Shown: positions 8,569 through 17,013, counted from the stretch's first letter. The stretch is 53,057 nucleotides of DNA from Fibrobacterota bacterium (GCA_947482115.1 CANKII010000008.1:49182-102238); one strand, 5' to 3'. Program-made: numbers and translations. Notes: generated by a model from the letters alone, not told the origin.

Positions 8569-9054
8569 ATGACAACACCAACAAAAAACAAGATTTGCCT
8601 TTGGTACAAAGACGGTGCCGAAGACGCCGCACGGTTTTACGCCGATACCTTTCCCGACTCGTCCGTCGGCGCGGTGCACTACGCGCCGGGGGATTTTCCG
8701 TCAGGGAAGAAAGGGAATGTATTGACTGTCGAGTTCACCGTAATGGGCATTCCGTGCCTCGGGCTCAATGGCGGACCTGCGTTCACACACAGCGAGGCGT
8801 TTTCGTTTCAGGTGTCCACCGCTGACCAAGCCGAAACGGATCGCTATTGGAATGCGATCGTCGACAATGGCGGTCAGGAGAGCATGTGCGGATGGTGTAA
8901 GGACAAGTGGGGCTTGTCCTGGCAGATCACGCCGACCGCCCTGATAAAGGCAATCAGCGACCCGGATCCCGCCGCCTCCAAGCGAGCGTTCGATGCGATG
9001 ATGGAGATGGGAAAAATCGACATCGCTGCGATCGAGGCTGCGCGGCGCGGTTGA
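8569..9054 (+). CDS. PhnB-like VOC superfamily protein
   Basis: Protein of 161 residues of the PhnB/3-demethylubiquinone methyltransferase-like VOC group (small cytoplasmic proteins of unknown substrate). Characteristic pieces are NKICLWYKDGAEDAARFY with TFPDSSV, then GIPCLGLNGGPAFTHSEAFSF near residue 65, and GWCKDKWGLSWQITP near residue 110, followed by the family's alpha-helical end (AAIEAARRG). AGGAG lies five bases upstream of the ATG. It is paired with the T5orf172-like gene and followed directly by the second attC-like end. It is not closely related in sequence to the VOC protein at 20123-20602, although both have PhnB-like layouts. Confidence 0.82.
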   Translation: MTTPTKNKICLWYKDGAEDAARFYADTFPDSSVGAVHYAPGDFPSGKKGNVLTVEFTVMGIPCLGLNGGPAFTHSEAFSFQVSTADQAETDRYWNAIVDNGGQESMCGWCKDKWGLSWQITPTALIKAISDPDPAASKRAFDAMMEMGKIDIAAIEAARRG

Positions 9055-9081
9055 GAGATCCATTCGATAATATTTTTAGGC
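9054..9081 (+). repeat. attC-like 3' end, copy 2
   Basis: Second copy of the 28-bp segment, 22 of 28 identical to 7924-7951, beginning at the stop codon of the PhnB-like gene. It ends TTTAGGC, one base off the integron R' consensus GTTRRRY. The last 20 bases (ATTCGATAATATTTTTAGGC) differ from copy 1 at three positions. Confidence 0.45.
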
Positions 9082-9109
9082 ATTCCCCAAACCCGAGAAG
9101 CCCTGGCTA

Positions 9110-9559
9110 ATGGCAAACCAACTTTTTTTCTCGTGTCTCATGATTGCCACGGGCATTGGTATCCCTGTTATGGCGGCGCTAAGCGGAACTTTGGGCGCCA
9201 GGTACGGAAGCCCCGCATTCGCCGCCTCCGTCTTGTTTCTGGTAGCGCTGCTTATTTCGGTTGCTTTCCTTTTCGCTGTAGAGGGGGGCCTGAAGCCATT
9301 CCCGAAAACACCGCTGCCGTTCTATTTCTATTTGGCAGGTGTGTTCGTAGCCTTCTACGTCCTCAGTGTCACCTGGGTGGCCCCACAATTCGGCATCGGC
9401 AATGCGGTGGCGTTTGTACTTCTAGGCCAGCTCATATCCATGGTTGCCATAGATCAATTTGGCCTGTTGGGTGCTCCAATGCATGCCATCACTTTGCAGA
9501 GGCTTATCGGCCTCATTTTGATGTCGGTCGGTGTGTTTTTGGCCGTACGCCGCGGTTAA
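9110..9559 (+). CDS. YdcZ/DUF606-type DMT superfamily membrane protein
   Basis: Small inner-membrane protein of 149 residues with five hydrophobic segments, of the DUF606 (YdcZ) branch of the drug/metabolite transporter superfamily. Signatures are GIGIPVMAALSGTLGARYGSP near the N-terminus, GVFVAFYVLSVTWVAPQFG near residue 75, and GQLISMVAIDQFGLLGAP near residue 105. Such half-size transporters work as dimers, and the substrate is unknown. No strong ribosome site precedes the ATG. The gene lies between the second attC-like end and a half attC site, so it is the third cassette-like unit. Confidence 0.78.
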   Translation: MANQLFFSCLMIATGIGIPVMAALSGTLGARYGSPAFAASVLFLVALLISVAFLFAVEGGLKPFPKTPLPFYFYLAGVFVAFYVLSVTWVAPQFGIGNAVAFVLLGQLISMVAIDQFGLLGAPMHAITLQRLIGLILMSVGVFLAVRRG

Positions 9560-9571
9560 GATGCGCTGGGC

Positions 9572-9601
9572 GCATAACAAGTCGTTCAAGCCGACGCGCT
9601 T
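9572..9601 (+). other. half of an integron attC site
   Basis: Starting at GCATAAC (an R''-like box), the stretch TAACAAGTCGTTCAAGCCGA continued by CGC is nearly the same as the left half of the attC sites of aadA-type cassettes known from mobile integrons. The matching right half (complementary arm ending GTTRRRY) is absent: the sequence runs straight into the stop codon of the next gene at about the place where the hairpin loop should be. A small inverted repeat ATGCGC-TGG-GCGCAT (9561-9575) overlaps the left end. Confidence 0.6.
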
Positions 9602-10190
9602 AGTAGCAGTAAAAAACGGCGGCCTCGGCGCTTGGCCGAAATTCCAATGACTTCTCCCAGTTCGATAGTGTGCTGAAGTCACGGGCGTAATTTCCTGCGT
9701 AACCCACCATTACATTCAGGCTCAAGTTCCCGGCATGTAATTCCAGACCCAATCCACCACCGGCATACAGTTTGTGCGAAATGTTCAACCTCTCGTAGTT
9801 GTAGGTCGGAACATATTGATAATTCTGGTCGTAATTGCTTTGATAGACGTCTTTCTCATAAGTGTAATTGTACTGGGCTCCATAATAGGCGAAGAAATTC
9901 ACCGCCTGGCCCGCATTCAAAGAACGCAGTCCGATGGCGCCAATACTGGCATTGAAAAAGCTGTGGGTTTCTGTCAATTTTCCCACGGGGATCAGGGTGA
10001 GTTGATAGCCGTTGTCGGATTTTCCCCAATGCCGATAGGTGAGCCCGTATCCGGAAATATATCCGGCTGCAAGACCGAAATTATGGGTTTTGATCGAGTT
10101 GGAAGCAAGGCTGTCCGAATTTCCCCAAGCGGGACATAAACCTCCCAAGACAAACAGCACGGCCAGGAGTGGGGTATGGATTTTTCGCAT
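9600..10190 (-). CDS. outer-membrane beta-barrel-like protein, unknown function
   Basis: Unrecognised secreted protein of about 196 residues. The ATG at 10190 is chosen because GGGAGGT lies 11 bases upstream; an earlier in-frame GTG (10217) adds nine residues and has no site. A signal peptide (MRKIHTPLLAVLFVLGGLCPAWG) is followed by a Tyr/Asn-rich region with alternating hydrophobic residues (NFFAYYGAQYNYTYEK, GLELHAGNLSLNVMVGYAG) and an aromatic C-terminus (AAVFYCY), as in small outer-membrane barrels. It ends exactly where the half attC site stops, so the cassette block abuts its stop codon. The function is unknown. Confidence 0.65.
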   Translation of the reverse strand: MRKIHTPLLAVLFVLGGLCPAWGNSDSLASNSIKTHNFGLAAGYISGYGLTYRHWGKSDNGYQLTLIPVGKLTETHSFFNASIGAIGLRSLNAGQAVNFFAYYGAQYNYTYEKDVYQSNYDQNYQYVPTYNYERLNISHKLYAGGGLGLELHAGNLSLNVMVGYAGNYARDFSTLSNWEKSLEFRPSAEAAVFYCY

Positions 10191-10317
10191 TTCCACAGGA
10201 ACCTCCCTTAAATTCACCGGTCGCTTGCCGGGCTATTGAAAGCCCAGAGCATAGGTTAATCGAAGCCCTATTCCAATTCACAACTCCCGCCACCCCATAA
10301 TGCGAGGAAAATCACAC

Positions 10318-11994
10318 TTACTCGTCCGTAACGCAACCCTCGGACGCTGTGCTCACCGTCTTGATGTATTTATACAACGTTCCCTGCGTCACCTTGTAGG
10401 CCGGAGCTTTCCAGCCCTTGAACCGCGAAGCGATTTCCGCTTCGGTGAGATCCGCATCCAACGTATTCTTCTCCGCATCGATGGTGATGACGTCGCCGTT
10501 CTTCAGCACGGCCAGCAAACCGCCGTCTTGTGCTTCGGGAGTCACGTGACCCACCACGAAACCATGCGTGCCGCCGGAGAATCGTCCGTCTGTAATAAGC
10601 GCAACGCTCTTGCCGAGCCCAGCGCCCATGATGGCCGAAGTCACCGTGAGCATTTCGCTCATGCCGGGTCCGCCTTTGGGACCTTCATAGCGAATCACAA
10701 CCACATCGCCCGCCACAATTTCCTTGCGCTCCAACGCGTGCAGCGTTTCCTCTTCGGAGTCATACACTTTCGCCGGGCCGGTGAAGGACAGCCCTTCCTT
10801 GCCGGTGATTTTCGCTACTGCGCCGCCCTTCGACAAATTGCCGTAGAGAATGCGGATGTGTCCGCTTTTCTTGAGTGGTTCGGAAACGGGGAAAATGATT
10901 TTCTGCCCTTCCTTAAGACCGGGTAAATCTGCAACGTTCTCAGCCAAGGTCTTTCCGGTGACGGTGATACAATCTCCGTGAAGAAAGCCCTCTTTGATCA
11001 ACAACTTTTGCACGGCAGGCACACCGCCGATGGAATGCAAATCTTCCATCACGAACTTGCCGCTCGGTTTGAGATCGGCGAGATAAGGCGTCTTGTCGCT
11101 GATCTTCTGGAAATCGTCGATGGTGAGTTTCAAGCCTGCGGCCTTGGCCATGGCGATGAGATGCAATACGGCATTGGTGGAACCACCGAGTGCGATGACC
11201 ATGGTGATGGCGTTCTCGAACGAGCGGGAAGTCATGATGTCGCGCGGCTTGATGTCCAGCTCCAGCAGGTTGAGCATGGCCTTGCCGATGTTGCGGCATT
11301 CGCGGAACTTCTCGTCGCTCACGGCGGGCGAGGAGGAATCGTACGGCAGCGCCATTCCCAAAGTCTCAATCGCGGAGGCCATGGTGTTGGCCGTGTACAT
11401 GCCGCCGCAGGCGCCCTGACCCGGACACGCGTGTTCGATCACATCGTTCATCTGCGCTTCGGTGATTTTCCCGTTCACATATTCGCCATAAGCTTCGAAG
11501 GAGGAAACCACGTCGAGTTTTTTGCCGTTGTGATATCCCGGCAGAATCGTTCCGCCATAAACCATGATGCTGGGGCGGTTGAACCGCGCCATCGCCATCA
11601 CGGCACCAGGCATGTTCTTGTCGCAGCCGACCACGGAGATGTTGCCATCGTACCACATGGCCTTGGTGACCGTCTCAATGGAGTCGGCGATGATGTCGCG
11701 CGATTGCAGGCTGTAATTCATCCCCTCGGTGCCCATGGAAATGCCATCGCTGACGCCGATGGTGTGGAACATCAGTCCGACCATGCCTTCCGCGATCAGG
11801 CTTTGCTTGATATGCCCGGCGAGGTCGTTGAGGTGCATGTTGCACGGATTACCGTCGTATCCGGTGCTGGCGACGCCAACCTGCGGCTTGTGCATGTCTG
11901 CTTCGGTCATGCCGATGGCGTGGAGCATGGCCTTGGAGGCAGGCTGGGAAATCGTCTCGGTTAAACGGGAGCTGAATTTGTTGAGCTTGGTCAT
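10318..11994 (-). CDS. ilvD: dihydroxy-acid dehydratase
   Basis: Dihydroxy-acid dehydratase, the third step of branched-chain amino acid synthesis, converting 2,3-dihydroxy-isovalerate and -3-methylvalerate to the 2-keto acids with an iron-sulfur cluster. At 558 residues it has the usual length. Cluster and active-site segments are in order: NPCNMH near residue 50, [13 protein letters not shown] near residue 125, [16 protein letters not shown] near residue 195, and [19 protein letters not shown] near residue 475. I start at [11 protein letters not shown] (ATG 11994), because the longer frame runs into a palindromic repeat with no family match. No other ilv or leu gene is adjacent. Confidence 0.95.
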   Translation of the reverse strand: MTKLNKFSSRLTETISQPASKAMLHAIGMTEADMHKPQVGVASTGYDGNPCNMHLNDLAGHIKQSLIAEGMVGLMFHTIGVSDGISMGTEGMNYSLQSRDIIADSIETVTKAMWYDGNISVVGCDKNMPGAVMAMARFNRPSIMVYGGTILPGYHNGKKLDVVSSFEAYGEYVNGKITEAQMNDVIEHACPGQGACGGMYTANTMASAIETLGMALPYDSSSPAVSDEKFRECRNIGKAMLNLLELDIKPRDIMTSRSFENAITMVIALGGSTNAVLHLIAMAKAAGLKLTIDDFQKISDKTPYLADLKPSGKFVMEDLHSIGGVPAVQKLLIKEGFLHGDCITVTGKTLAENVADLPGLKEGQKIIFPVSEPLKKSGHIRILYGNLSKGGAVAKITGKEGLSFTGPAKVYDSEEETLHALERKEIVAGDVVVIRYEGPKGGPGMSEMLTVTSAIMGAGLGKSVALITDGRFSGGTHGFVVGHVTPEAQDGGLLAVLKNGDVITIDAEKNTLDADLTEAEIASRFKGWKAPAYKVTQGTLYKYIKTVSTASEGCVTDE

Positions 11995-12044
11995 GGCAGT
12001 GATTCCGGGGTTGTGAGAGGGAGGGAAGGTAGAAAATCGCTGGT

Positions 12045-12102
12045 TTCGACTCCGCTCAACCAGCGGGAAAATTTCACCCGCCGGTCGCTGAGCGGAGTCG
12101 AA
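12045..12102. repeat. palindromic repeat (TTCGACTCCGCTCA arms)
   Basis: TTCGACTCCGCTCA (12045-12058) and TGAGCGGAGTCGAA (12089-12102) form a perfect 14-bp inverted repeat with a 30-base loop, between ilvD and the small ORF. The loop itself is C/G rich. It has the look of a dispersed intergenic palindrome rather than a terminator, as no T-run follows on either strand. Confidence 0.6.
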
Positions 12103-12190
12103 GTGACCGACGGGCACTCGGCCATCGCTACTTCGTACACCCTCATTATTTGTCTTCAAAGCAAAATCAAAGAGTGAATCGCTTGACGTT

Positions 12191-12219
12191 TTGACAATGA
12201 AAAAGGCAACCTTTAGCAT
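12191..12219 (+). promoter_or_regulatory. possible sigma70 promoter before small ORF
   Basis: TTGACA (12191-12196), a 17-base spacer, then TAGCAT (12214-12219) is a good -35 and a fair -10. Transcription would begin only a few bases before the ATG at 12232, leaving almost no leader, so the match could be chance. Confidence 0.3.
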
Positions 12220-12231
12220 GAGGTTATAAAA

Positions 12232-12384
12232 ATGGGAAAGATTTCAATTCGTCTTAATGCCCACAAGGAAAAGGCCCTTGACTTTCTCTGGGATCTCAAG
12301 TTCATTGAGAAATTCGAGGCGCGTGAGAAAAAAGGGAAGGTTCGCTTTCTTAGCGCGGAACAAATATTAGGGAAATTGAAATAG
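12232..12384 (+). CDS. hypothetical 50-residue basic protein
   Basis: A 50-codon frame from ATG 12232 to TAG 12384, with GAGG eight bases upstream. The product starts [20 protein letters not shown] and ends with [10 protein letters not shown]; it is rich in lysine and helix-forming residues and has an opening strand-like segment (KISIRL). The pattern recalls the N-terminal part of antitoxin-like ribbon-helix proteins, but no partner toxin is present. It lies alone between two palindromic repeats. It could be an orphan antitoxin remnant or a chance frame. Confidence 0.4.
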   Translation: MGKISIRLNAHKEKALDFLWDLKFIEKFEAREKKGKVRFLSAEQILGKLK

Positions 12385-12411
12385 GCCAATTCACCCGCTT
12401 GGCCTCGATGG

Positions 12412-12491
12412 TTCGACAAGCTCACCACAAGTACATTCGCCGGTCGTTGAGCCTGCCTGCGCTGAGCTTATCGAAGCGTCGAAACGACCGG
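12412..12491. repeat. palindromic repeat (TTCGACAAGCTCA / CCGGTCGTT arms)
   Basis: Two interleaved inverted repeats: TTCGACAAGCTCA (12412-12424) with TGAGCTTATCGAA (12463-12475, one mismatch), and CCGGTCGTT (12440-12448) with AACGACCGG (12483-12491, perfect). It lies between the small ORF and htpG. Its sequence resembles the repeat at 12045-12102 only in design (TTCGA core), so this is a second repeat type. Confidence 0.6.
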
Positions 12492-12609
12492 AAACCGTCC
12501 CAAAATGCACCAATCCAATCCCATTGGCTTCAGCGCAAACACTAGGTAAATTTCCCTTCCTCACAAAACCAATTTGATGCGTCCCTTCGATGCAAACACA
12601 GGAGTCTAC

Positions 12610-14487
12610 ATGACGACGCAAACCCCGCAGAAAATGGAATTCCAGGCCGAAGTCAAGCAACTACTCAACCTCGTCATCCATTCCCTGTATTCCCACAAGG
12701 AAATTTTTCTCCGCGAATTGATTTCCAACTCCTCCGACGCCATCGACAAGGCGCGATTCGAATCGCTCACCAGCATCGAATTGCTCGGTGACGACGCGAC
12801 GTTCAAGATCCGCATCAGCGCCGACAAGGACGCTGGGATTCTGCGCATCTCCGACAACGGCATCGGCATGACCCGCGAAGAGCTGATCCAGAACATCGGC
12901 ACCATCGCGAGTTCGGGAACCAAGAAATTCCTCGAACAACTTTCCGGCGATCAGAAAAAAGACATGAGCCTCATCGGCCAATTCGGCGTCGGCTTTTATT
13001 CCGTGTTCATGGTGGCCGACAAAGTTGTGCTCACCACCAAGCGATTGGGCGCAGATGCACCTGCCATGCGCTGGGAATCCTCCGGCGACGGTTCCTACAC
13101 GCTGGAAGAAGCAGACAAGCTAGGTCGCGGAACGGAACTCGAAATCCATCTCAAGGAAGATGAAAAGGAATTTCTCGACGACTGGAAAATCCAGTCCATC
13201 GTCCGCAAGTACAGCGAATACATCGCCTACCCCATTGCATTAACGGACAAAGACGGCAAAGAGGAAGTGCTCAACGCAAAACCGCCGCTGTGGCGTCGAT
13301 CCAAATCCGACATTACCAAGGAACAGTACCACGAGTTTTACAAGCACATTGCGCATGACGAGGAAGATCCTCTGGCTTATTCGCACAATCAGGTCGAAGG
13401 CGCGGTGGAATACACTTCGCTTCTGTACATTCCGGCCAAGGCACCGTTTGATCTCTATCAACCCGAACGCAAGCATGGGCTCTCGTTGTATGTGAAGCGT
13501 GTCTTCATCATGAACGACTGCAAGGAACTGCTGCCCACCTATCTGCGTTTTGTGCGCGGCATTGTGGACTCCGAAGATTTGCCGCTCAACGTTTCCCGCG
13601 AACTGTTACAGAAGAATGCCGTGATCCAAAAAATCCATCAGGCCACCACCAAGAAAGTGCTGAACCTGCTGGAAACATTGGCCAGGGAAGATGCCGAAAA
13701 ATACGCCGCCTTCTGGAAGGAATTCGGCACCGTGATTAAAGAGGGCTTCCACATGAATTGGGAGAACCTCGACGAACTCAAGCGACTGGTGCGTTTCGAG
13801 TCCAGCAAACTTGCCGCCGATCATTATCAAAGCCTTCAGGATTATGTCGTAGGCATGAAAGACGGCCAAAAGGACATCTATTACATCACCGCCGAAAGCC
13901 GCAAATCGGCAGAAGGCAGTCCGCATCTCGAAGTGTTCCGCAAGAAGGACATCGAAGTGTTGTATCTCGTCGATCCCATCGATGAATGGATGATTCAAAG
14001 CCTTTCCGACTTCGACGGAAAAAAACTGGTGAATGCGGCCAAGGGTGATTTGGATCTCGGCGATCTTTCCAAGGACGAAAAGAAACACCAGAAGGAAGCA
14101 CAGAGCGAATACAAAAAGTTCATGAAGGACTTCGAAGAGAAAATGTCCGACACGTTGAAGGAAGTTCGTGTCACCACGCGCCTCGCGGAAAGCCCCTGCT
14201 GCCTCGTCTCCGGGGAAGAAGAACTCGGCGCCAATCTCGAACGCATTCTCAAGATGACGAATCAAAAGGTGAAGGAAAGCAAACGCACACTGGAGCTCAA
14301 TCCCGATCACCCGATCATCAAAAAGCTGCACGACATCTACGAAGCCGAACCGGCAAATCCGAAATTGCCGGACTGGTATCGCGTGCTGGTGGATCAAGCA
14401 TTACTCGCGGAAGGCTCCCCCATTCCCGAACCCGCGTCCTATGTGTCCAAGGTGAATGGCTTCCTCGCCGAAATGCTTGGGAAATAA
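12610..14487 (+). CDS. htpG: chaperone protein HtpG (Hsp90)
   Basis: Bacterial Hsp90, an ATP-dependent cytoplasmic chaperone. At 625 residues it has the normal length and lacks the eukaryotic linker and MEEVD end. The N-terminal ATPase site shows LISNSSDAIDKARFESL near residue 40, DNGIGMT near residue 95 and GQFGVGFYSVFMV near residue 130. The middle domain shows GLSLYVKRVFIMNDCKELLP and LPLNVSRELLQ (the catalytic arginine region) near residue 340. The ATG at 12610 has AGGAG five bases upstream; the frame stays open a further 12 codons upstream, but those do not match the family. Confidence 0.97.
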   Translation: MTTQTPQKMEFQAEVKQLLNLVIHSLYSHKEIFLRELISNSSDAIDKARFESLTSIELLGDDATFKIRISADKDAGILRISDNGIGMTREELIQNIGTIASSGTKKFLEQLSGDQKKDMSLIGQFGVGFYSVFMVADKVVLTTKRLGADAPAMRWESSGDGSYTLEEADKLGRGTELEIHLKEDEKEFLDDWKIQSIVRKYSEYIAYPIALTDKDGKEEVLNAKPPLWRRSKSDITKEQYHEFYKHIAHDEEDPLAYSHNQVEGAVEYTSLLYIPAKAPFDLYQPERKHGLSLYVKRVFIMNDCKELLPTYLRFVRGIVDSEDLPLNVSRELLQKNAVIQKIHQATTKKVLNLLETLAREDAEKYAAFWKEFGTVIKEGFHMNWENLDELKRLVRFESSKLAADHYQSLQDYVVGMKDGQKDIYYITAESRKSAEGSPHLEVFRKKDIEVLYLVDPIDEWMIQSLSDFDGKKLVNAAKGDLDLGDLSKDEKKHQKEAQSEYKKFMKDFEEKMSDTLKEVRVTTRLAESPCCLVSGEEELGANLERILKMTNQKVKESKRTLELNPDHPIIKKLHDIYEAEPANPKLPDWYRVLVDQALLAEGSPIPEPASYVSKVNGFLAEMLGK

Positions 14488-14528
14488 TCCCCTCGCCCAT
14501 CCCCAAGAAGTCAGTATGTTTGGTCAAT

Positions 14529-14594
14529 CCCCCCTTCCCTCTCCATTACCCCGTGCCCCCAATGGGGGTTAGGGGGATGGAGAGGGAAGGGGTT
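14529..14594. repeat. long G/C-run palindrome between htpG and EamA gene
   Basis: CCCCTTCCCTCTCCAT (14531-14546) and its perfect complement ATGGAGAGGGAAGGGG (14577-14592) enclose an inner hairpin, CCCCC-AAT-GGGGG (14556-14568). A transcript would fold into one long stem 41 bases after htpG. Similar run-rich nested palindromes occur at 25554-25701, so this appears to be a dispersed intergenic element. Confidence 0.65.
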
Positions 14595-14611
14595 GGGGGT
14601 TAGGTGAGGCG

Positions 14612-15535
14612 ATGAGCAATCACAGTCTTGGCATTCTCCTGGCATTGATGACATGGATCTTCTGGTCCATGACGCCTTTTTTCTTCGCCGCCACGGGCCG
14701 GAGCATCGGCCCGTTCGCCACAAATCTTACCCGTCTGCTTCTCGCATCCGTGATTCTGTTCGTGTTGTGCGGATTGCAATTGATTTTGTTTCCCGCCATC
14801 CCGCATCCCACCACCGGCGCATGGATGCTGTTCATCGGTTCCGGAACCGTGGGTCTCGCCGTGGGGGATTATTTCCTCTACAGCTCCCTCACGCATGTGG
14901 GACCGCAGCGCACTTCTTTGCTTATGACATTGTCCCCCGCGCTCACCGCAACGATGTCATGGGGTTTGATGCGGGAAACATTGTCTCCCGCTCAACTGAC
15001 CGGAATGGCGCTGGTATTGGGAGGGGTTGCCGGAGCCACCTGGCCTAAAAAAGAATCTGCGGAAAATTCCGAAAAGAAAACCCACCACGGAATGTGGCAT
15101 GGAGCATGGAGGGGACTTCTCTCCGCCTTCTTCACATCCATCAGTACCGTCTTGGCGCGCCAGGCTTTTTTGCGAAGCCATGACCTCTCCCCTCTTTTCG
15201 CAACCACCATTCGCATCGGATCGGGAGGCTTGACGTTATTGATCTTTGCTTTCGTAACCGGCAAACTGGTTTCCACGGTTCAAAAGGCGACCGAACCTGC
15301 AGTAGCGAAACGCATCTTCGCCGGAACGCTCACCGGACCGATCATCGGAACTTTGTGCTATGTGGCCGCGTTGAAATACCAGTCGGCGGGCGTGGTCACC
15401 ACCATCACCTTCATGACACCCCTGCTCGTCATTCCCGTGGCGACGTGGCGGTACAAAGCCCGTTTAAGCGGCCGAGTGCTGCTCGGTGGCGCATCCGCGT
15501 TGTTCGGAGTGGCCTTGCTGGGATGGAATCCATGA
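14612..15535 (+). CDS. EamA/DMT family transporter
   Basis: Inner-membrane permease of the drug/metabolite transporter superfamily with two EamA repeats and about ten hydrophobic segments in 307 residues. The first repeat spans residues 1-145, with the usual ending in GLMRETLSPAQLTGMALVLGGV. The second spans about 165-305, with CYVAALKYQSAGVVTTITFMTPL. A polar, lysine-rich loop joins them (WPKKESAENSEKK). The substrate is unknown; exporters of amino acids and metabolites share this layout. The ATG at 14612 follows GGTGAGG closely. The gene is preceded by the large palindrome. Confidence 0.82.
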   Translation: MSNHSLGILLALMTWIFWSMTPFFFAATGRSIGPFATNLTRLLLASVILFVLCGLQLILFPAIPHPTTGAWMLFIGSGTVGLAVGDYFLYSSLTHVGPQRTSLLMTLSPALTATMSWGLMRETLSPAQLTGMALVLGGVAGATWPKKESAENSEKKTHHGMWHGAWRGLLSAFFTSISTVLARQAFLRSHDLSPLFATTIRIGSGGLTLLIFAFVTGKLVSTVQKATEPAVAKRIFAGTLTGPIIGTLCYVAALKYQSAGVVTTITFMTPLLVIPVATWRYKARLSGRVLLGGASALFGVALLGWNP

Positions 15536-15593
15536 AAATCCACTTTCCTTTTCTGTTTTCAACCGGCCTTTTTCAATGCATTTTTAATGCACT

Positions 15594-16820
15594 ATGAAAA
15601 AGGGATTTACCACTTCACTGCTTCACAACGATCGACTCGGAAAACCCGAGCATGGATCGCTGCACAAGCCCATTCACACGTCCATTGCCTATGGCTATGA
15701 CAAGGCCGAGGATTTGGCTGCCGTGTTTCAAAGCCGGAAAAAAGGCTATGCCTATTCCCGTCAAGCGAACCCGACCGTGGGAGCTTTGGAAGACAAGGTC
15801 ACGTTAATTGAGCAGGGCGTGGGAACGGTTTGTTTCGGAACCGGCATGGCCGCTTTGGCCGCAGTGTTTTTGGCCTTCCTACGCCAAGGTGATCACGTCA
15901 TATCCAGTCGTTTTCTTTTCGGCAATACTGCGAGTCAATTAAACACGTTGGCGCAAACCGGTGTGACGGTCACCTTTGTGGATGCCACTTCGGTTGCAAA
16001 TGTCGAAGCGGCGATTCGTCCGGAAACAAAACTGGTGCTGGTGGAAACCATTGCCAATCCCGCAACTCAAATTGCGGATCTCAAACGCATTGGCGAACTG
16101 TGCCACAAACGCGGCCTGATCTATGTGGTGGACAATACACTGACGTCGCCGTATTTGTTTTTAACCACTACGGTCCAAGCGACTTTCTCTGTGAACTCCC
16201 TGTCGAAATATTTCGGCGGACATGGAGATGCATTAGGCGGCAGTGTTACGGACACGGGTTTATTCGACTGGTCGAAATTCCCGAACATGTATGACATATA
16301 CAAGAGTACGGATCCAAAACAATGGGCCTTGTTGCAATTGAGGAAAAAAGGGTTGCGGGATTTTGGTGGCACTTTGGCTCCCGAAGCGGCGCATGTGCTT
16401 TCAGTGGGCTCCGAGACTTTAGCCTTGCGGATGGATCGCGCCTGCCACAATGCGCAGAAACTCGCGGAACTTCTGGCTGCGAATCCCAAGATCAGCAAGG
16501 TGCATTATCCGGGCCTGCCTTCGCATCCACAACATGCGCTTGCAAAGGAATTGTTCACCAAGCCCGGCGCGTTGCTGAGTTTTGAATTGAAAAACGCCGA
16601 CGATACTTTCGCCGTGTTGAATCGCTTGCAATTGGGAATTCTGTCCAGCAATCTCGGAGACTCGCGCACCTTGCTCATTCCCGTGGCTCAAACCATATTC
16701 TGGGAAATGGGTGAACAACGCCGTGCTGAAATGGGCATTGCGGAATCGCTCGTTCGCGTTTCCGTGGGCATTGAAGACACCGAGGATTTGCTTGGGGATT
16801 TCAAACAGGCGCTGGCCTAA
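15594..16820 (+). CDS. Cys/Met metabolism PLP-dependent enzyme (cystathionine gamma-synthase family)
   Basis: PLP enzyme of the trans-sulfuration family, which includes cystathionine gamma-synthase, gamma- and beta-lyases and O-acetylhomoserine sulfhydrylases. At 408 residues the length fits. Motifs are YAYSRQANPTVGALEDKV near residue 55, CFGTGMAALAAVF near residue 85, VVDNTLTSPYLF near residue 180, the cofactor lysine in SVNSLSKYFGGHGDALGG near residue 205, and VRVSVGIEDTEDLLGDF at the C-terminus. The branch (synthase or lyase) cannot be settled from sequence alone. No methionine gene is adjacent. Confidence 0.85.
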   Translation: MKKGFTTSLLHNDRLGKPEHGSLHKPIHTSIAYGYDKAEDLAAVFQSRKKGYAYSRQANPTVGALEDKVTLIEQGVGTVCFGTGMAALAAVFLAFLRQGDHVISSRFLFGNTASQLNTLAQTGVTVTFVDATSVANVEAAIRPETKLVLVETIANPATQIADLKRIGELCHKRGLIYVVDNTLTSPYLFLTTTVQATFSVNSLSKYFGGHGDALGGSVTDTGLFDWSKFPNMYDIYKSTDPKQWALLQLRKKGLRDFGGTLAPEAAHVLSVGSETLALRMDRACHNAQKLAELLAANPKISKVHYPGLPSHPQHALAKELFTKPGALLSFELKNADDTFAVLNRLQLGILSSNLGDSRTLLIPVAQTIFWEMGEQRRAEMGIAESLVRVSVGIEDTEDLLGDFKQALA

Positions 16821-16850
16821 AACCCTCAAAATCACCTCCAAGAGCCTACC

Positions 16851-16882
16851 CCCGCTCTGTCATTTTTTTAGGACAGGACGGG
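16851..16882 (+). terminator. possible hairpin terminator
   Basis: CCCGCTCTGTC (16851-16861) pairs imperfectly with GACAGGACGGG (16872-16882) around a T-rich loop, and ATCATTTT follows. It lies 30 bases after the PLP enzyme gene. The T-run after the stem is short, so termination strength is uncertain. Confidence 0.4.
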
Positions 16883-16996
16883 ATCATTTTGCCAACAAGA
16901 CAATTCCTGCCCTTTTTGAGTAGAGCCCATTGTCCACAAAAGATCGTCACACGATTTTTTTGATCTTATTTCGCCGCTTTTAATCCATCGTTTGCA

Positions 16997-17013
16997 TTGG
17001 CACGACTCTTGTT
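16997..17013 (+). promoter_or_regulatory. sigma54-like promoter upstream of ECF sigma gene
   Basis: TTGGCACGACTCTTGTT matches the sigma54 consensus YTGGCACGRNNNTTGCW at all fixed positions but one (TTGT instead of TTGC). The GG (16999-17000) and the -12 G (17011) have the required ten-base separation. It lies 33 bases before the ATG of the sigma factor gene, a sensible distance for a promoter. Confidence 0.5.

Noticed and set aside
9023-9060. Right half of a classical attC overlapping the end of the PhnB-like gene (GCGGCGCGG)
   Set aside because: The bases encode a sensible Ala-Arg-Arg-Gly end, and the match is short and G/C biased, so it may be chance.
10978-11964. Long plus-strand frame (328 codons)
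   Set aside because: It is fully antisense to ilvD, whose motifs are certain, and the product has low-complexity Gly/His/Asp composition with no domain.
13606-14397. Minus-strand frame of 263 codons
   Set aside because: Antisense to htpG; the composition is a mirror of htpG codon use and no signal or domain is visible.
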